This document shows, piece after piece, positions 1 to 8,501 of a stretch of 64,000 nt of DNA. This stretch comes from JAEUIE01 sp047602475. Its GTDB lineage: Bacteria; Planctomycetota; Planctomycetia; Gemmatales; HRBIN36. Position numbers and translations under genes: made by a program. Numbering within the stretch: the first letter of the stretch is position 1; each line of letters opens with the position of its first letter. The notes under the pieces are model-generated. The model did not search any database, was not told the DNA's origin, and saw nothing but the letters and a program-made list of their open reading frames with translations. The stretch is from the NCBI GenBank assembly GCA_047602475.1, contig JASGHE010000001.1, positions 310,001 to 374,000 of the forward strand. Direction: 5' to 3'.

Positions 1-1
1 A

Positions 2-892
2 AAGCAACTGGCCGGCGAAGGGTGCAAGGAGATCACCCTGCTGGGCCAGACTGTCAACAGTTACAAGTTCAATCACGGTGACGGTCGAACGGATCGGCTT
101 TCCGATCTGATGTATCGCATTCAAGACGTCGCGGGCATTGAACGCATCAAGTTCGTGACCAGCTTCCCCAAGGACATGACCGACGATCTACTTCAGGCGG
201 TGCGTGATCTGCCCAAGGCCTGCCGATATCTGCACGTGCCCGCCCAGCATGGCGACGATGTCATGCTCAAGCGGATGAAGCGGCTCTACACCGTGGGCTT
301 TTACAAAGAGATGGTGCAGCGGTGCCGGGAAACGATCCCGAACGTGGCCATCAGCAGCGATTTCATCGTTGGCTTCTGCGGCGAGACCGAGGAGCAGTTC
401 CAGACCTGCGGCGAACTGCTTCGGTTTGCCCAGTTCAAGAACAGCTTCATCTTCAAGTACAGCCCCCGCCCCGGCACCAAGGCCCATGAACTCTACGAAG
501 ACGATGTGCCCGAAGAGGTAAAGAAGCGGCGGAACAACGATCTGCTGGCGGTGCAGACCGAAGTCAGCGCTGCTGATCATCAACGGCAACGGGGAATCCT
601 GGCTTCCGTACTGGTCGAAGGACCAAGCAAGTCAGCCCTCAAGGAACGTGGCCAGCAGGCGTATCATGAAATGACGCAGTTGACGGGCCGGACGATGACT
701 GATCATATCGTCGTCTTTGAGGGCCACCCCCGGTTGATTGGACAAACCGTTAATGTTCGGATAGACGACATATCGCCTTGGACATTGTTTGGAACGGTCG
801 AGACCCAAGAGGGGGTGGAAGTGACGGGGCAGATGCAGTCTGACGAAGAAACTGTTGTTACCAACAGACGTATCGAGTTATCACTGGCCTGA
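2..892 (+). CDS. miaB: MiaB tRNA methylthiotransferase, C-terminal part (5' end outside window)
   Basis: About 296 residues in an open frame that enters from the left edge. MiaB is a radical-SAM enzyme that adds a 2-methylthio group to N6-isopentenyl-adenosine 37 of tRNAs. Visible family features are LLGQTVNSY just after the (missing) cluster-binding region, the radical-SAM core strand FVTSFPKDM, LHVPAQHGDD, and SSDFIVGFCGETEEQF. A C-terminal TRAM domain follows (GRTMTDHIVVFEGHPRLIGQ). The N-terminal UPF0004 domain and the CxxxCxxC motif lie upstream of the window. RimO and MtaB are relatives; the TRAM sequence and VPAQHGDD fit MiaB best. Confidence 0.93.
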   Translation, partial: KQLAGEGCKEITLLGQTVNSYKFNHGDGRTDRLSDLMYRIQDVAGIERIKFVTSFPKDMTDDLLQAVRDLPKACRYLHVPAQHGDDVMLKRMKRLYTVGFYKEMVQRCRETIPNVAISSDFIVGFCGETEEQFQTCGELLRFAQFKNSFIFKYSPRPGTKAHELYEDDVPEEVKKRRNNDLLAVQTEVSAADHQRQRGILASVLVEGPSKSALKERGQQAYHEMTQLTGRTMTDHIVVFEGHPRLIGQTVNVRIDDISPWTLFGTVETQEGVEVTGQMQSDEETVVTNRRIELSLA

Positions 893-905
893 GTGGAAGA
901 TCGCC

Positions 906-1127
906 ATGTCCGAACGCCATCCGCAAAGCCACATTGAAGTGATGGATAATGCCACAGCGGAGATGCTCCGTGGGAAGAGTACTGCCGAAAAGCTGGCCAT
1001 GGCCTTTGCGATGAACCGGACAGCACGGCAACTCATCGCAGGAAGGGTTCGCTGACACCATCCTGATTGGTACGATGAGCAGGTTCGTCTGGAAGTGATT
1101 CGGAGAATGACACGTGGAGCAGAATGA
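906..1127 (+). pseudogene. Small hypothetical protein interrupted by an in-frame TGA
   Basis: ATG at 906 opens a frame that reads SERHPQSHIEVMD...TAEKLAMAFAMNRTARQLIAGRVR and stops at TGA (1053-1055). The same frame continues without a shift as HHPDWYDEQVRLEVIRRMTRGAE and ends at TGA 1125-1127. From memory, planctomycetes and other soil bacteria carry small proteins ending in 'HPDW..EQV..EVARR...G' just upstream of a nucleotidyltransferase gene, as here. The continuation past the stop argues for a point mutation (CGA to TGA would do it) in a once-intact gene of about 73 codons. Function unknown. It starts 14 bp after miaB ends. Confidence 0.5.
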
Positions 1128-1200
1128 CATTCTCCGATTTGCCATCGAAGTACTAGAGAGGCTTCATTTGCGCTATATGCTCGTAGGTTCACTTGCCAGC
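1114..1200 (+). pseudogene. Remnant of a nucleotidyltransferase-fold gene
   Basis: A GTG at 1114, overlapping the end of the preceding small gene by 14 bp, begins EQNDILRFAIEVLERLHLRYMLVGSLAS. This resembles the start of MNT/AbiEii-type nucleotidyltransferases, in which 'Y.LVGS.AS' precedes the catalytic GxS/DxD region. The resemblance ends abruptly after about 29 codons. What follows is not nucleotidyltransferase-like in any frame and runs into the 3' end of the opposing kinase gene at 1283. I read it as a truncated partner of the broken upstream gene. The overlap suggests the two were once translationally coupled, as in many toxin-antitoxin-like pairs. Confidence 0.4.
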
Positions 1201-1282
1201 ACGAACCTGGGAATTTGTTTACTATTTCCCCAGCAGCGAATCCTTGTGTTTCTGCATGCTCCTGAAACCAACTCCCCGCCGA

Positions 1283-4200
1283 TCATCGCTGCATTTGAAA
1301 CTGGGCCGTCGGCGAATGCACCACGGGATTGTGCCACTGCTCGATGTCCTGTCTGGCATGTGGCGTAAAGTGATCAATGGTTTTAGCTGTCTCGTAGGCC
1401 TGAAGACAGGCTTCGTTCATGACAGTAAGTTCAAATAACTGAATACCCAGCAAGGCCCGATGTATCACTATTTCCTGAGTCATGGATGACTGCAATGTCA
1501 TCGTATCGGGAAACGCTTGTTTTACTTCTGTCTCCATCTTGGAAGTTCGGTCTGATTTCGGAAGCATGACATAGTCAATTTCATAGGCTTGTGTCTGGGG
1601 AGGCAGTGTCACAGGAAGGTGGATCTCGTCGTGCAATGAACCAAGAGCCCCGCCGATATCGGGATATTGATCCGCAAACAGGGCAACCAGATCGTCCGCC
1701 GGCATCGTTTGATCCAGGTAGCTGGATAGTTCATCCAGGATTAACTGCCTCAGTGGAACCAGCACATCAGTGGAACTTTGCGTAAGTTCTACCAGTGGAG
1801 AAGAACTGGCAGCCAGTTTGTGTGCCAGTCGCTCATCGATCAATTCCATCTGGGTGGGGGTGATGTTGTTAATCACCTGATCAACCACTTGGGAGAGATC
1901 AGTAAAGCCGCGGGAGATCAGTGAGGATTTACCATTTCCGTTGTTTATGACCGAAAGCTCGGACAGATCGTCCTGCAATTTTCGCATCTGCCGAACATCG
2001 AGAAGTTTCGAGCGGCAGTTTCGGAGCTGCTGATTAATGCCATTACACTGAGTTCGCAGGTTGGCATAGATGGAAGCGACCTGCTCATGCATTAAGGCCT
2101 GATACCGGGTATGGTATATGACCAACATCCGTTCTCCCGGCGAAGGCAATTTTGGCCAGAGAAACTTGGTAGTTGATCGCAGACGTTCATATTCCAGCAG
2201 ATCGCTCTTCAGATAGCTTAGAGCCTCGGCGAATTTCTCCTGCTGTTGCATTGCCAGTTGATCGTGATACCGCTGCCGTTGGTCAAAAAAGCAGACGGCA
2301 TTTCGCAGCACTTCATCGGCCAGGCCCAACCGTTTGTTGGCTTTGTCTACCAGTTGATTCACCATGAATTTCAAATGCGATGCTGACGATTGCACCAGTC
2401 GATCTACTGCCTCACGAAGGACCCGGCTGACTTTGGTCGACGGCTGAAGGACGGAGACAGAGGCAGAATCATCGCGCTTGTTGCTCCCTAAAGTCGATAG
2501 GATTTCCTTCAGCGACTTCTCAATTTCCTGGGCCTTTGGCAAACGTACCTTGATCGGGACGGATAATGGCGCGAGCAAACGCTGTGCATATTGCTCCGAA
2601 CTCTGTTGCAACACAGTGGCCACGGCAATTTCGAGATACTTCAGGAGCTCGGAAGACCCCAATCGCTCCTGATCAATGAAGCCGTTCATGACGGACTGTG
2701 CTTCAGGCACCATGGCGGCGTTCAACGGTTTCAGCCAGTGATCAATCACTTGATTGCATAAGACGGATGAAGCAACTTGAACAACCTTTTGACGTGACGA
2801 CCCGATCACCCTGGAAGCCATGGACTGGTACAACGCCTCGGAGGAATGACTGAGCCAGGATGGATCGGCGGCATGTCCCAGCGTCGAAAAGAATACCCGG
2901 GACAGCGCCATTGCCAGCCGTTGGATAGTAACACCTGCGGGACACAACTTGGCAGGATCTAGTTTCTCCTTCCGCAGTGGTGTTTCAAAAAACAAGCAAT
3001 GGTTGAAAGGAGCTGTGGCATGCACTACCGGGTCTGCCTTGGATTGGTATTGCGCACGGAAAGACGAACCGGCCTGCTGAAAGTGGTATAACTCATGAAT
3101 CGCCGCCACGGCATTCGCTTCTGCAAGATCGGGGATATCGGTTTCCTGACAATGAGGACTCAGAAAGACGGCTGCCACTTCCTGTGTCTTGAGTTGCTTG
3201 TTCTTCAATACGGAATGAACTGCATACGCACAATCGAGGAACATCCCGCTTCCCGTGCCGCCGCCCAGATGGGTGACAAGGTAGACCAGCGGTTCAGTGT
3301 TTCGCATGGTCATTTTGCTGATTTTGCAGGCTTCCGCCTGCGCCTCGGGCGATAGCACTTCCGACAATTCGCGTTCAAATCTTGTGGTAAAATCGCTGTA
3401 GTGTTCGATGAATGCCAACCGGCCCAGCCCTCGTATGCCACTGGTAACAAGGGTGCGTGGCATGCGGTAAAGTAACTCGGGATCGAGCCAGGTTTCGATG
3501 GGGGGGAGATCATCCCGTGTTCGAACATACCGTGCCGGCCTGCTGAGAGGCATGGCCAGCAGATCTTCAGGATGCGAATGTTCCACAAGGACGCGTCCCG
3601 GGCGGGTGGCGTCAGTATCAATGGCCAGCATGCGTAAGAGAGGGAACTCCGTCGTACCAAACTGGGCAAGAACTTCCTGCTTCATGGCCTGTAGGACGGC
3701 ACGGCCAAACTGTCCCAGACCAATCATGATCACGGGCCGCAACTCCCCTGCCTGAGCTTGCTGAGCCGAGAGTCCCAGTTCTTTGACATTGGCTGTCCGC
3801 ACCTTGGTGATCGACTCACTTGGCTGTGGAGGCGGTAAGCCCACCCGCTGATGGCCTCTGCTGAGACTGGCAGAATGAGAAAGCGAAATTCTTTCCTCAG
3901 ACGGCAGCACCAGTTCGGGATTGGTCTCTCCCTGACGCTGAACCATCATCGTGGTTTCAGGATCAGGCTCAGATCTATCGCCTTTAGCACAGACCAGAGC
4001 TTTTACCATGGCCATGCTGCTGGGCCAGCGTTCAGATGGTGATTTGGCGAGCGCCCGTTCAATAATGGGGCGATCTGTCACAGGCAATGGGTCGAGTTTC
4101 GGTTTACCCTGGATATGCTGCAGGAGAATCTGCTTGATATTCGTCCCAGTGTAAGGTCGACTCCCAGTCAGCAATTCCTGGTAAACAATTGCTAAGCTGT

Positions 4201-4399
4201 ATTGATCCGAGAAACGGCTGACGAAACCCTCAAAGGATTCAGGCGCAGCATAGTTTGTAGTAAACCCGCCAGTGACATTGGCCAGTTTGCCTTCAACATC
4301 TTTCACCAGGCCAAAATCGCCGATCTTAATGTGATTGCATAGCAGAAAGAGGTTTTGCGGTTTGATGTCCAGATGGAGGAGGTCATGTTTCTCCGTCAT
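1283..4399 (-). CDS. Ser/Thr kinase C-lobe fused to a tubulin/FtsZ-like GTPase domain (part 2 of a split gene)
   Basis: 1038 codons. Residues 1-130 are the C-lobe of a Hanks kinase: HLDIKPQNL catalytic loop (HLD replaces HRD), DFG at 28-30 and AAPES at about 51-55. From about residue 220 a tubulin-like domain begins with VIMIGLGQFGRA and LLRMLAIDTDA. It carries the tubulin signature GGGTGSG at about residues 377-383, then VFLSPHCQETDIPDLAEANA. The rest is mostly helical with no clear membrane segment, so it is probably cytoplasmic. Tubulin_2-type proteins of this kind are known in bacteria, but their role is unclear. The N-lobe is in the adjoining frame (4396-4818), with an overlap of ATGA. 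Undoing a 1-bp deletion gives one protein of about 1175 residues. Confidence 0.85.
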   Translation of the reverse strand: MTEKHDLLHLDIKPQNLFLLCNHIKIGDFGLVKDVEGKLANVTGGFTTNYAAPESFEGFVSRFSDQYSLAIVYQELLTGSRPYTGTNIKQILLQHIQGKPKLDPLPVTDRPIIERALAKSPSERWPSSMAMVKALVCAKGDRSEPDPETTMMVQRQGETNPELVLPSEERISLSHSASLSRGHQRVGLPPPQPSESITKVRTANVKELGLSAQQAQAGELRPVIMIGLGQFGRAVLQAMKQEVLAQFGTTEFPLLRMLAIDTDATRPGRVLVEHSHPEDLLAMPLSRPARYVRTRDDLPPIETWLDPELLYRMPRTLVTSGIRGLGRLAFIEHYSDFTTRFERELSEVLSPEAQAEACKISKMTMRNTEPLVYLVTHLGGGTGSGMFLDCAYAVHSVLKNKQLKTQEVAAVFLSPHCQETDIPDLAEANAVAAIHELYHFQQAGSSFRAQYQSKADPVVHATAPFNHCLFFETPLRKEKLDPAKLCPAGVTIQRLAMALSRVFFSTLGHAADPSWLSHSSEALYQSMASRVIGSSRQKVVQVASSVLCNQVIDHWLKPLNAAMVPEAQSVMNGFIDQERLGSSELLKYLEIAVATVLQQSSEQYAQRLLAPLSVPIKVRLPKAQEIEKSLKEILSTLGSNKRDDSASVSVLQPSTKVSRVLREAVDRLVQSSASHLKFMVNQLVDKANKRLGLADEVLRNAVCFFDQRQRYHDQLAMQQQEKFAEALSYLKSDLLEYERLRSTTKFLWPKLPSPGERMLVIYHTRYQALMHEQVASIYANLRTQCNGINQQLRNCRSKLLDVRQMRKLQDDLSELSVINNGNGKSSLISRGFTDLSQVVDQVINNITPTQMELIDERLAHKLAASSSPLVELTQSSTDVLVPLRQLILDELSSYLDQTMPADDLVALFADQYPDIGGALGSLHDEIHLPVTLPPQTQAYEIDYVMLPKSDRTSKMETEVKQAFPDTMTLQSSMTQEIVIHRALLGIQLFELTVMNEACLQAYETAKTIDHFTPHARQDIEQWHNPVVHSPTAQFQMQR

Positions 4400-4818
4400 G
4401 TAATCGAGAGCTTTGCAGTCTCCAACATGTAGTTGAGCAATTCCTCTCGTGGGATTCCTTTCTTCCCCTGTTGAAGGTATTCACGAAAACGATCAAACAG
4501 ACTGCAATCTGCCAACTCAGACACAATCATTAACTGGCCATCAACAACCTCGTAGCGATCCAGAGCCAGAATGAAAGGGTGACGAATCTTCTTGATGCGT
4601 TCCAGTGATTTGAGTTCCTGGGCAGCTCTAGCATCATCAAGGTCTTCGCCAATGACATTCTCAGCTGGTCCCAGTTGACCAAATACGAATTTGATGGCTT
4701 TGTTTAGCCCGCCAGGTGCTTCACATTTCCATACATCGCCATAGCCTCCCCCGCCAAGTCGACTGATAAGCCGATAGCCGGGAATGGGTTCAGCGTCTTG
4801 TTCGATACGAAAAGCCAT
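4396..4818 (-). CDS. Ser/Thr kinase N-lobe (part 1 of a split kinase-tubulin gene)
   Basis: 140 codons with the ATP-binding loop SRLGGGGYGDVWK (about residues 19-31) and the VAIK-type lysine in KAIKFVFG. They continue through the hinge (MIVSELADCSLFDRFREYL) to ETAKLSIT, then stop. In the next frame the expected ETAKALDYMTEKHDLLHLDIKPQN reads on without interruption. Restoring one base in AAAGCTCTC (to AAAGGCTCTC) near 4405-4410 fuses the two frames. As it stands the N-lobe alone cannot be catalytic. The gene stands alone, followed by a lone 3' neighbour on the other strand; the 174 bp upstream holds nothing I recognise. Confidence 0.8.
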   Translation of the reverse strand: MAFRIEQDAEPIPGYRLISRLGGGGYGDVWKCEAPGGLNKAIKFVFGQLGPAENVIGEDLDDARAAQELKSLERIKKIRHPFILALDRYEVVDGQLMIVSELADCSLFDRFREYLQQGKKGIPREELLNYMLETAKLSIT

Positions 4819-4992
4819 AGGGAGGTAGCGGCATAATTAGAAGGCTGGCACAATATTGCTGTAGAAGTGTAAGTCTCTTTTGTTCGTGCGACAAATCGGA
4901 TGCCCCTAATTTGTGGTTATCATTTTCTAATGAGTAAAACGGGCAGTAGAATTCATGTAATAACATAGTAAAGAATGCCCATTTCATACGGG

Positions 4993-6237
4993 CTAGCGTA
5001 ACCTTCGCTGCAATTCTTGCTCAAGAGCCCGCTTGGTATCGGGATTGAAACCGACACCGCGCCAAACTTCCCGGCCTGCTTCATCAAGCAGCACCAGTGT
5101 GGGGACTTGCTCCACTTTGAAAGCTGTGGTGGCAGAGCGGTTGGGCTGTTCCATCAAGAGTGGGTAATCGACGCCCTTCTGGCCGGTACGCCAACGTATC
5201 TTGTCAGCATTGTCCTGCATCTTACCCCGTTCGTTGACTGCAATTCCAACAATGACCAGGCCCTGAGAGCTGTAGGTTCGCTGCACCTTCATCAGCTCGG
5301 TCATGGCCTGGACGCAGGGGATGCAGTCGGTGTTCCAAAGATCGACCAATGTCAATCGGCCACGGTAGCTGGCAAGTGAGGTGGGGCGACCATCAAGGTC
5401 GAGCAGGGGCAGTTCGAGGTAGCTGTTGCCGGCTGTACCGGGCCTGGCTTGTTCGCCGGGAACATTACTGCCTGGGCCACGTATGTCGAGGGTGGGTGGT
5501 TTGGTACCAGGCACAGCGACGGCTATGTATTCGGGCCGCTCGGGAACATTGGAACTGGAGGCCGGCGGAGGCTCCGTTGCCACGGGACGACCCAGGCGTG
5601 GATTCACACCGGGCGTGGAAGTGGGAACAGCTTGAGTTCCGGCGTTAGTAGGTGGTTGCGTCACATCGGGAGCAGCGCCGAGACGATCTCCCCGCCCTGT
5701 CTGTGCCGGGTTGCCCCGTGACCATGCTGGTGGGGTATCGTCAGACGCTGCCATGCTGGGATGCCTGCCACCGATGGTGCCGCTCATGGCTGCGGACTTG
5801 CCATCGGTTTCGGTGCGTGAATCGTTCAGCTTCACAAGAACGACGACATTGGGAGCTGTTACTTCGGTGAAACCGGTGCTGGCCACAGTGCCATTCTGGG
5901 CCTTCGCGGTGACCTTGTATCGCTTGCCGGCCTGCAAGCCGTTGACGGTAAAGTAGCCTTGATCGTTGGTGATAGCCTGAATCGAATCGCCGCCGTCGAC
6001 CGGTTGCAGAGTCAGGCTCACGCCACCCTTGCGCTGGTTGAAGGTATCAATCACCTGCCCGGCTAAGAGCGCATTTCGGCCGGTGGTGTTGCCCTGAGCA
6101 GTGCTGGCGGCAGGCAGACGATCACCTGAGAACCCGGGAGGAGGGGAAGTCTCTTCCTTCTTGGATAAGAGTCCGCAGCCGACGATGGACGTCAGACTAA
6201 GGAGAATCAGGAATCGACTAGCGGTGCGCACACGCAT
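4993..6237 (-). CDS. Lipoprotein with carboxypeptidase-regulatory-like domain and TlpA/ResA-type thioredoxin domain
   Basis: 414 residues. A lipoprotein signal peptide ends in the lipobox SIVGC (Cys21). Residues about 55-135 form a CarboxypepD_reg/CNA-B-like beta domain (LLAGQVIDTFNQRKGGVSL...NDQGYFTVNGLQAGKRYKV). A long Pro/Thr/Gly-rich linker of about 130 residues follows. The last 140 residues are an AhpC/TSA-Redoxin fold: LELPLLDLDGRP, then WNTDCIPCVQ with the CxxC redox pair near residue 304, and QVPTLVLLD with the cis-proline. By family it would be a membrane-tethered thiol-disulfide oxidoreductase in the periplasm. The substrate cannot be told. Monocistronic as far as the spacing shows. 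Confidence 0.85.
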   Translation of the reverse strand: MRVRTASRFLILLSLTSIVGCGLLSKKEETSPPPGFSGDRLPAASTAQGNTTGRNALLAGQVIDTFNQRKGGVSLTLQPVDGGDSIQAITNDQGYFTVNGLQAGKRYKVTAKAQNGTVASTGFTEVTAPNVVVLVKLNDSRTETDGKSAAMSGTIGGRHPSMAASDDTPPAWSRGNPAQTGRGDRLGAAPDVTQPPTNAGTQAVPTSTPGVNPRLGRPVATEPPPASSSNVPERPEYIAVAVPGTKPPTLDIRGPGSNVPGEQARPGTAGNSYLELPLLDLDGRPTSLASYRGRLTLVDLWNTDCIPCVQAMTELMKVQRTYSSQGLVIVGIAVNERGKMQDNADKIRWRTGQKGVDYPLLMEQPNRSATTAFKVEQVPTLVLLDEAGREVWRGVGFNPDTKRALEQELQRRLR

Positions 6238-6477
6238 CCCCTTGCGATGTTTACCAATTCAATCATTCCCGCCGAGTGAGTGCCCGTCAACTTCGCTGTT
6301 GGCGCCTCTCAAAAGAGAGGCCGAGCCTCAGTCGTTGTGCCGGGAAACGTCGGCAGAGTTTATCTTCAGTTTGCGGGAGATAGCGAAAGTAGGGGTGGAG
6401 TGCAAGATCGAAGTCGAAGAACTGTACATAATGGGTATCCCTCGCCCCCAAAGACGAGGGAATACCATTCAAAATCG

Positions 6478-7452
6478 TTACTTTACTGAATCGAAGGTGT
6501 ACCCTACCTTCTTCTTGGAATAGACGTGATCTCCATAGTATAGGCCTTGATATTGGATCTCAGGATCGACGTTCCAGTAGTCATTGCTCTTGTAACCATG
6601 GATGAACTTGTCATCGTCCTGAACCGGCTTTCCATCGGCCAAGAAGACAAAATTGGTGGCATAGTCTCCACCCCAGGCCCAATCGACGCCGTTCGAGTCG
6701 AGGATATAATTGACCACCGCCAGGCCTTTGCCCTGGGTACCAGTGCCGCCATAGATCTCGTCTTGATCATCGCCGCCATAGAGAAAGTTGGTGGCCTTCT
6801 TGATTCCACCCCACAAGGTATCATTCCCCTTCTCTCCATAAAGGAAATTGACGCCACCAGTAGCGCCTTCTAGCCAATCATTACCGATACCGCCAAAGAG
6901 GCGATCCGTGGCTATATTGGAGCCATTCCAGTTGGGCTCGACTGCGTAGAGAAAGTCATTGCCATCGCTGCCGTAAAGGGTATCGGAGCCGGTACCGCCA
7001 TAAAGCACGTCCTGACTCGTCCCGCCTGTCAGCGTGTCATTTCCCTGGTGACCACGCATCGTTGACTTGATATCGGTGAGGTTCTTGACGGTATCGCTTC
7101 CTGATCCGCCATTGAAATCGATATTGTTGATGTCAAGCTGGAGAACGATCTTGTCCCCCTGATTGACATACTTGTACTGATTAAAGCTGAAGTGGTCGGT
7201 CTTACCTCCGTGGGTCCAATCGACTTTCACTTTATTATCATCCAGGTTGTTGGCATCCAGTCCGGGATCCTGGGTGATCACTACCTTGTCGCCCTGATTG
7301 GTAGCCTGGATGAACAACGTATGGTTGTCTACCCAGACGCCGGCGGCGCAGAGGTCTCGATCTTCGAGCGCCTCCATGTGAAGTTGGCTCTTCTTGAGTA
7401 TTGGTTTCACTGGAGGTTTGCGGTTGAACAGGTTCTTGAATAGATGAGACAT
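6478..7452 (-). CDS. RTX/hemolysin-type calcium-binding repeat protein with planctomycete 'LEDR' N-terminus
   Basis: 324 residues. The N-terminus has no classical signal peptide but carries MEALEDRDLCAAG at about residue 27. This is the LE.LEDR motif that precedes many secreted planctomycete proteins. Residues about 110-240 contain glycine/aspartate nonapeptide repeats of the GGxGxDxLx type (GGSGSDTVKN, GGTSQDVLYG, GGTGSDTLYG, GSDGNDFLYA, GGIGNDWLEG, GEKGNDTLWG, GGDDQDEIYG), typical of Ca2+-binding beta-rolls. No catalytic domain is visible. Likely an extracellular or cell-surface structural protein. The C-terminal 80 residues are unassigned. Confidence 0.8.
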   Translation of the reverse strand: MSHLFKNLFNRKPPVKPILKKSQLHMEALEDRDLCAAGVWVDNHTLFIQATNQGDKVVITQDPGLDANNLDDNKVKVDWTHGGKTDHFSFNQYKYVNQGDKIVLQLDINNIDFNGGSGSDTVKNLTDIKSTMRGHQGNDTLTGGTSQDVLYGGTGSDTLYGSDGNDFLYAVEPNWNGSNIATDRLFGGIGNDWLEGATGGVNFLYGEKGNDTLWGGIKKATNFLYGGDDQDEIYGGTGTQGKGLAVVNYILDSNGVDWAWGGDYATNFVFLADGKPVQDDDKFIHGYKSNDYWNVDPEIQYQGLYYGDHVYSKKKVGYTFDSVK

Positions 7453-7698
7453 GATGGAAACTCCATGAATCGCCAGACCGACTCAACCGCCGTTGAGCCA
7501 GCACACGAAACGAGGCACATGATAATGATGAACCAGAAGCCTCATAGAATCTGAGGCGTACCTGACGATCGCCAGGTTTCGGCGGAGGTGGTAATCATGT
7601 CCTTAAGTGCTAAGCACGGAGTATGCAGAAATGAGCCGCGAGATGCGGATTATTCTTCCAGAGCAAATTGCATCACGGTCAGGCATGGGAGCTAAAGA

Positions 7699-8484
7699 CT
7701 AGGTTGCAAATGTCTCTAACGCCATCAGCACCAGGCAAGTTGTTTCAACATTGGCGAGGCCGAGAGCTTTGCCGGTAGCGTCGTAATCGGTGATCCAACC
7801 GCCTGACTTGTCCTGGAGTTTGAGAAGCTTGGGGAGAAAGGTGGCGGTGACCTTTTCCTGCGGCCCTTCTCGAACCGAGGCGATCCTGGCCAGTGCGAGT
7901 TTGTAAGTGGCATAGCGTGCCAGTTTCTTCGTCGCTGGATCAAGAAAGCCTGTCCCGTCCCAAAGTTTGATACCATCTTGTACACAGCCACGAGCAACCT
8001 GGCCACAGTCATGATTGCACAACGCATGGAGAAAGAGCAAATCAGCGTAGTCAAACCAATTGTCAAATCGCCTGGATGTCTTGCGTTCCGTCTTGAGGAT
8101 CTTCTCTCCTGTCCTTCGTAGTTCGATCAACTCAGTATGAAAGCAAGCAGGGTGATCTTTCACTTCGCCGAAAAGCACCTCGATCTTTCCCGAACTGGTC
8201 ACTTTCTCTCGCTTGAGAGCGGCGTCGATCTTGTTGGCGATCTCGGGATGGCTCTTGCGTAGCACCTGGGAAGCGAGGTAGTTGTCGTGAAAGAGCCAGT
8301 AAACTTTGGAACCACGGTACTCGGGGAGCAGATCGAGGGTGGTGTCGAGGAGATCGACAAGGAACTGCCGGCCTTTGGTGATGGCTTGCTGGAGTTGGTC
8401 GTGGACCGAGGCGAAAGCGGTGGCGCTGCCGACGAGGCTGAGGGTGGTGGCAAGGAAGTAACGGCGAGATGCGAAGGTAGCCAT
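7699..8484 (-). CDS. Secreted protein with possible alpha/alpha-toroid fold, function unknown
   Basis: 261 residues. The start MATFASRRYFLATTLSLVGSATAFAS resembles a Tat signal (twin Arg followed by a Phe-Leu, then a hydrophobic core and an Ala-x-Ala-like end). The mature part is mostly helical. Its end, SGGWITDYDATGKALGLANVETTCLVLMAL, is the kind of repeat seen in prenyltransferase/squalene-cyclase toroids. No catalytic DxDD or zinc motif is visible, so no enzymatic role is proposed. It lies 17 bp upstream-to-end from the LRR gene on the same strand and could be the second gene of a two-gene operon with it. Confidence 0.6.
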   Translation of the reverse strand: MATFASRRYFLATTLSLVGSATAFASVHDQLQQAITKGRQFLVDLLDTTLDLLPEYRGSKVYWLFHDNYLASQVLRKSHPEIANKIDAALKREKVTSSGKIEVLFGEVKDHPACFHTELIELRRTGEKILKTERKTSRRFDNWFDYADLLFLHALCNHDCGQVARGCVQDGIKLWDGTGFLDPATKKLARYATYKLALARIASVREGPQEKVTATFLPKLLKLQDKSGGWITDYDATGKALGLANVETTCLVLMALETFAT

Positions 8485-8501
8485 GTGTATTCCCTCTAAA
8501 A

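Noticed and set aside
7238..7504. Frame encoding an Arg/Ser-rich protein opposite or alongside the RTX gene
   Set aside because: Out-of-frame reading of the true gene start; low complexity and no RBS.
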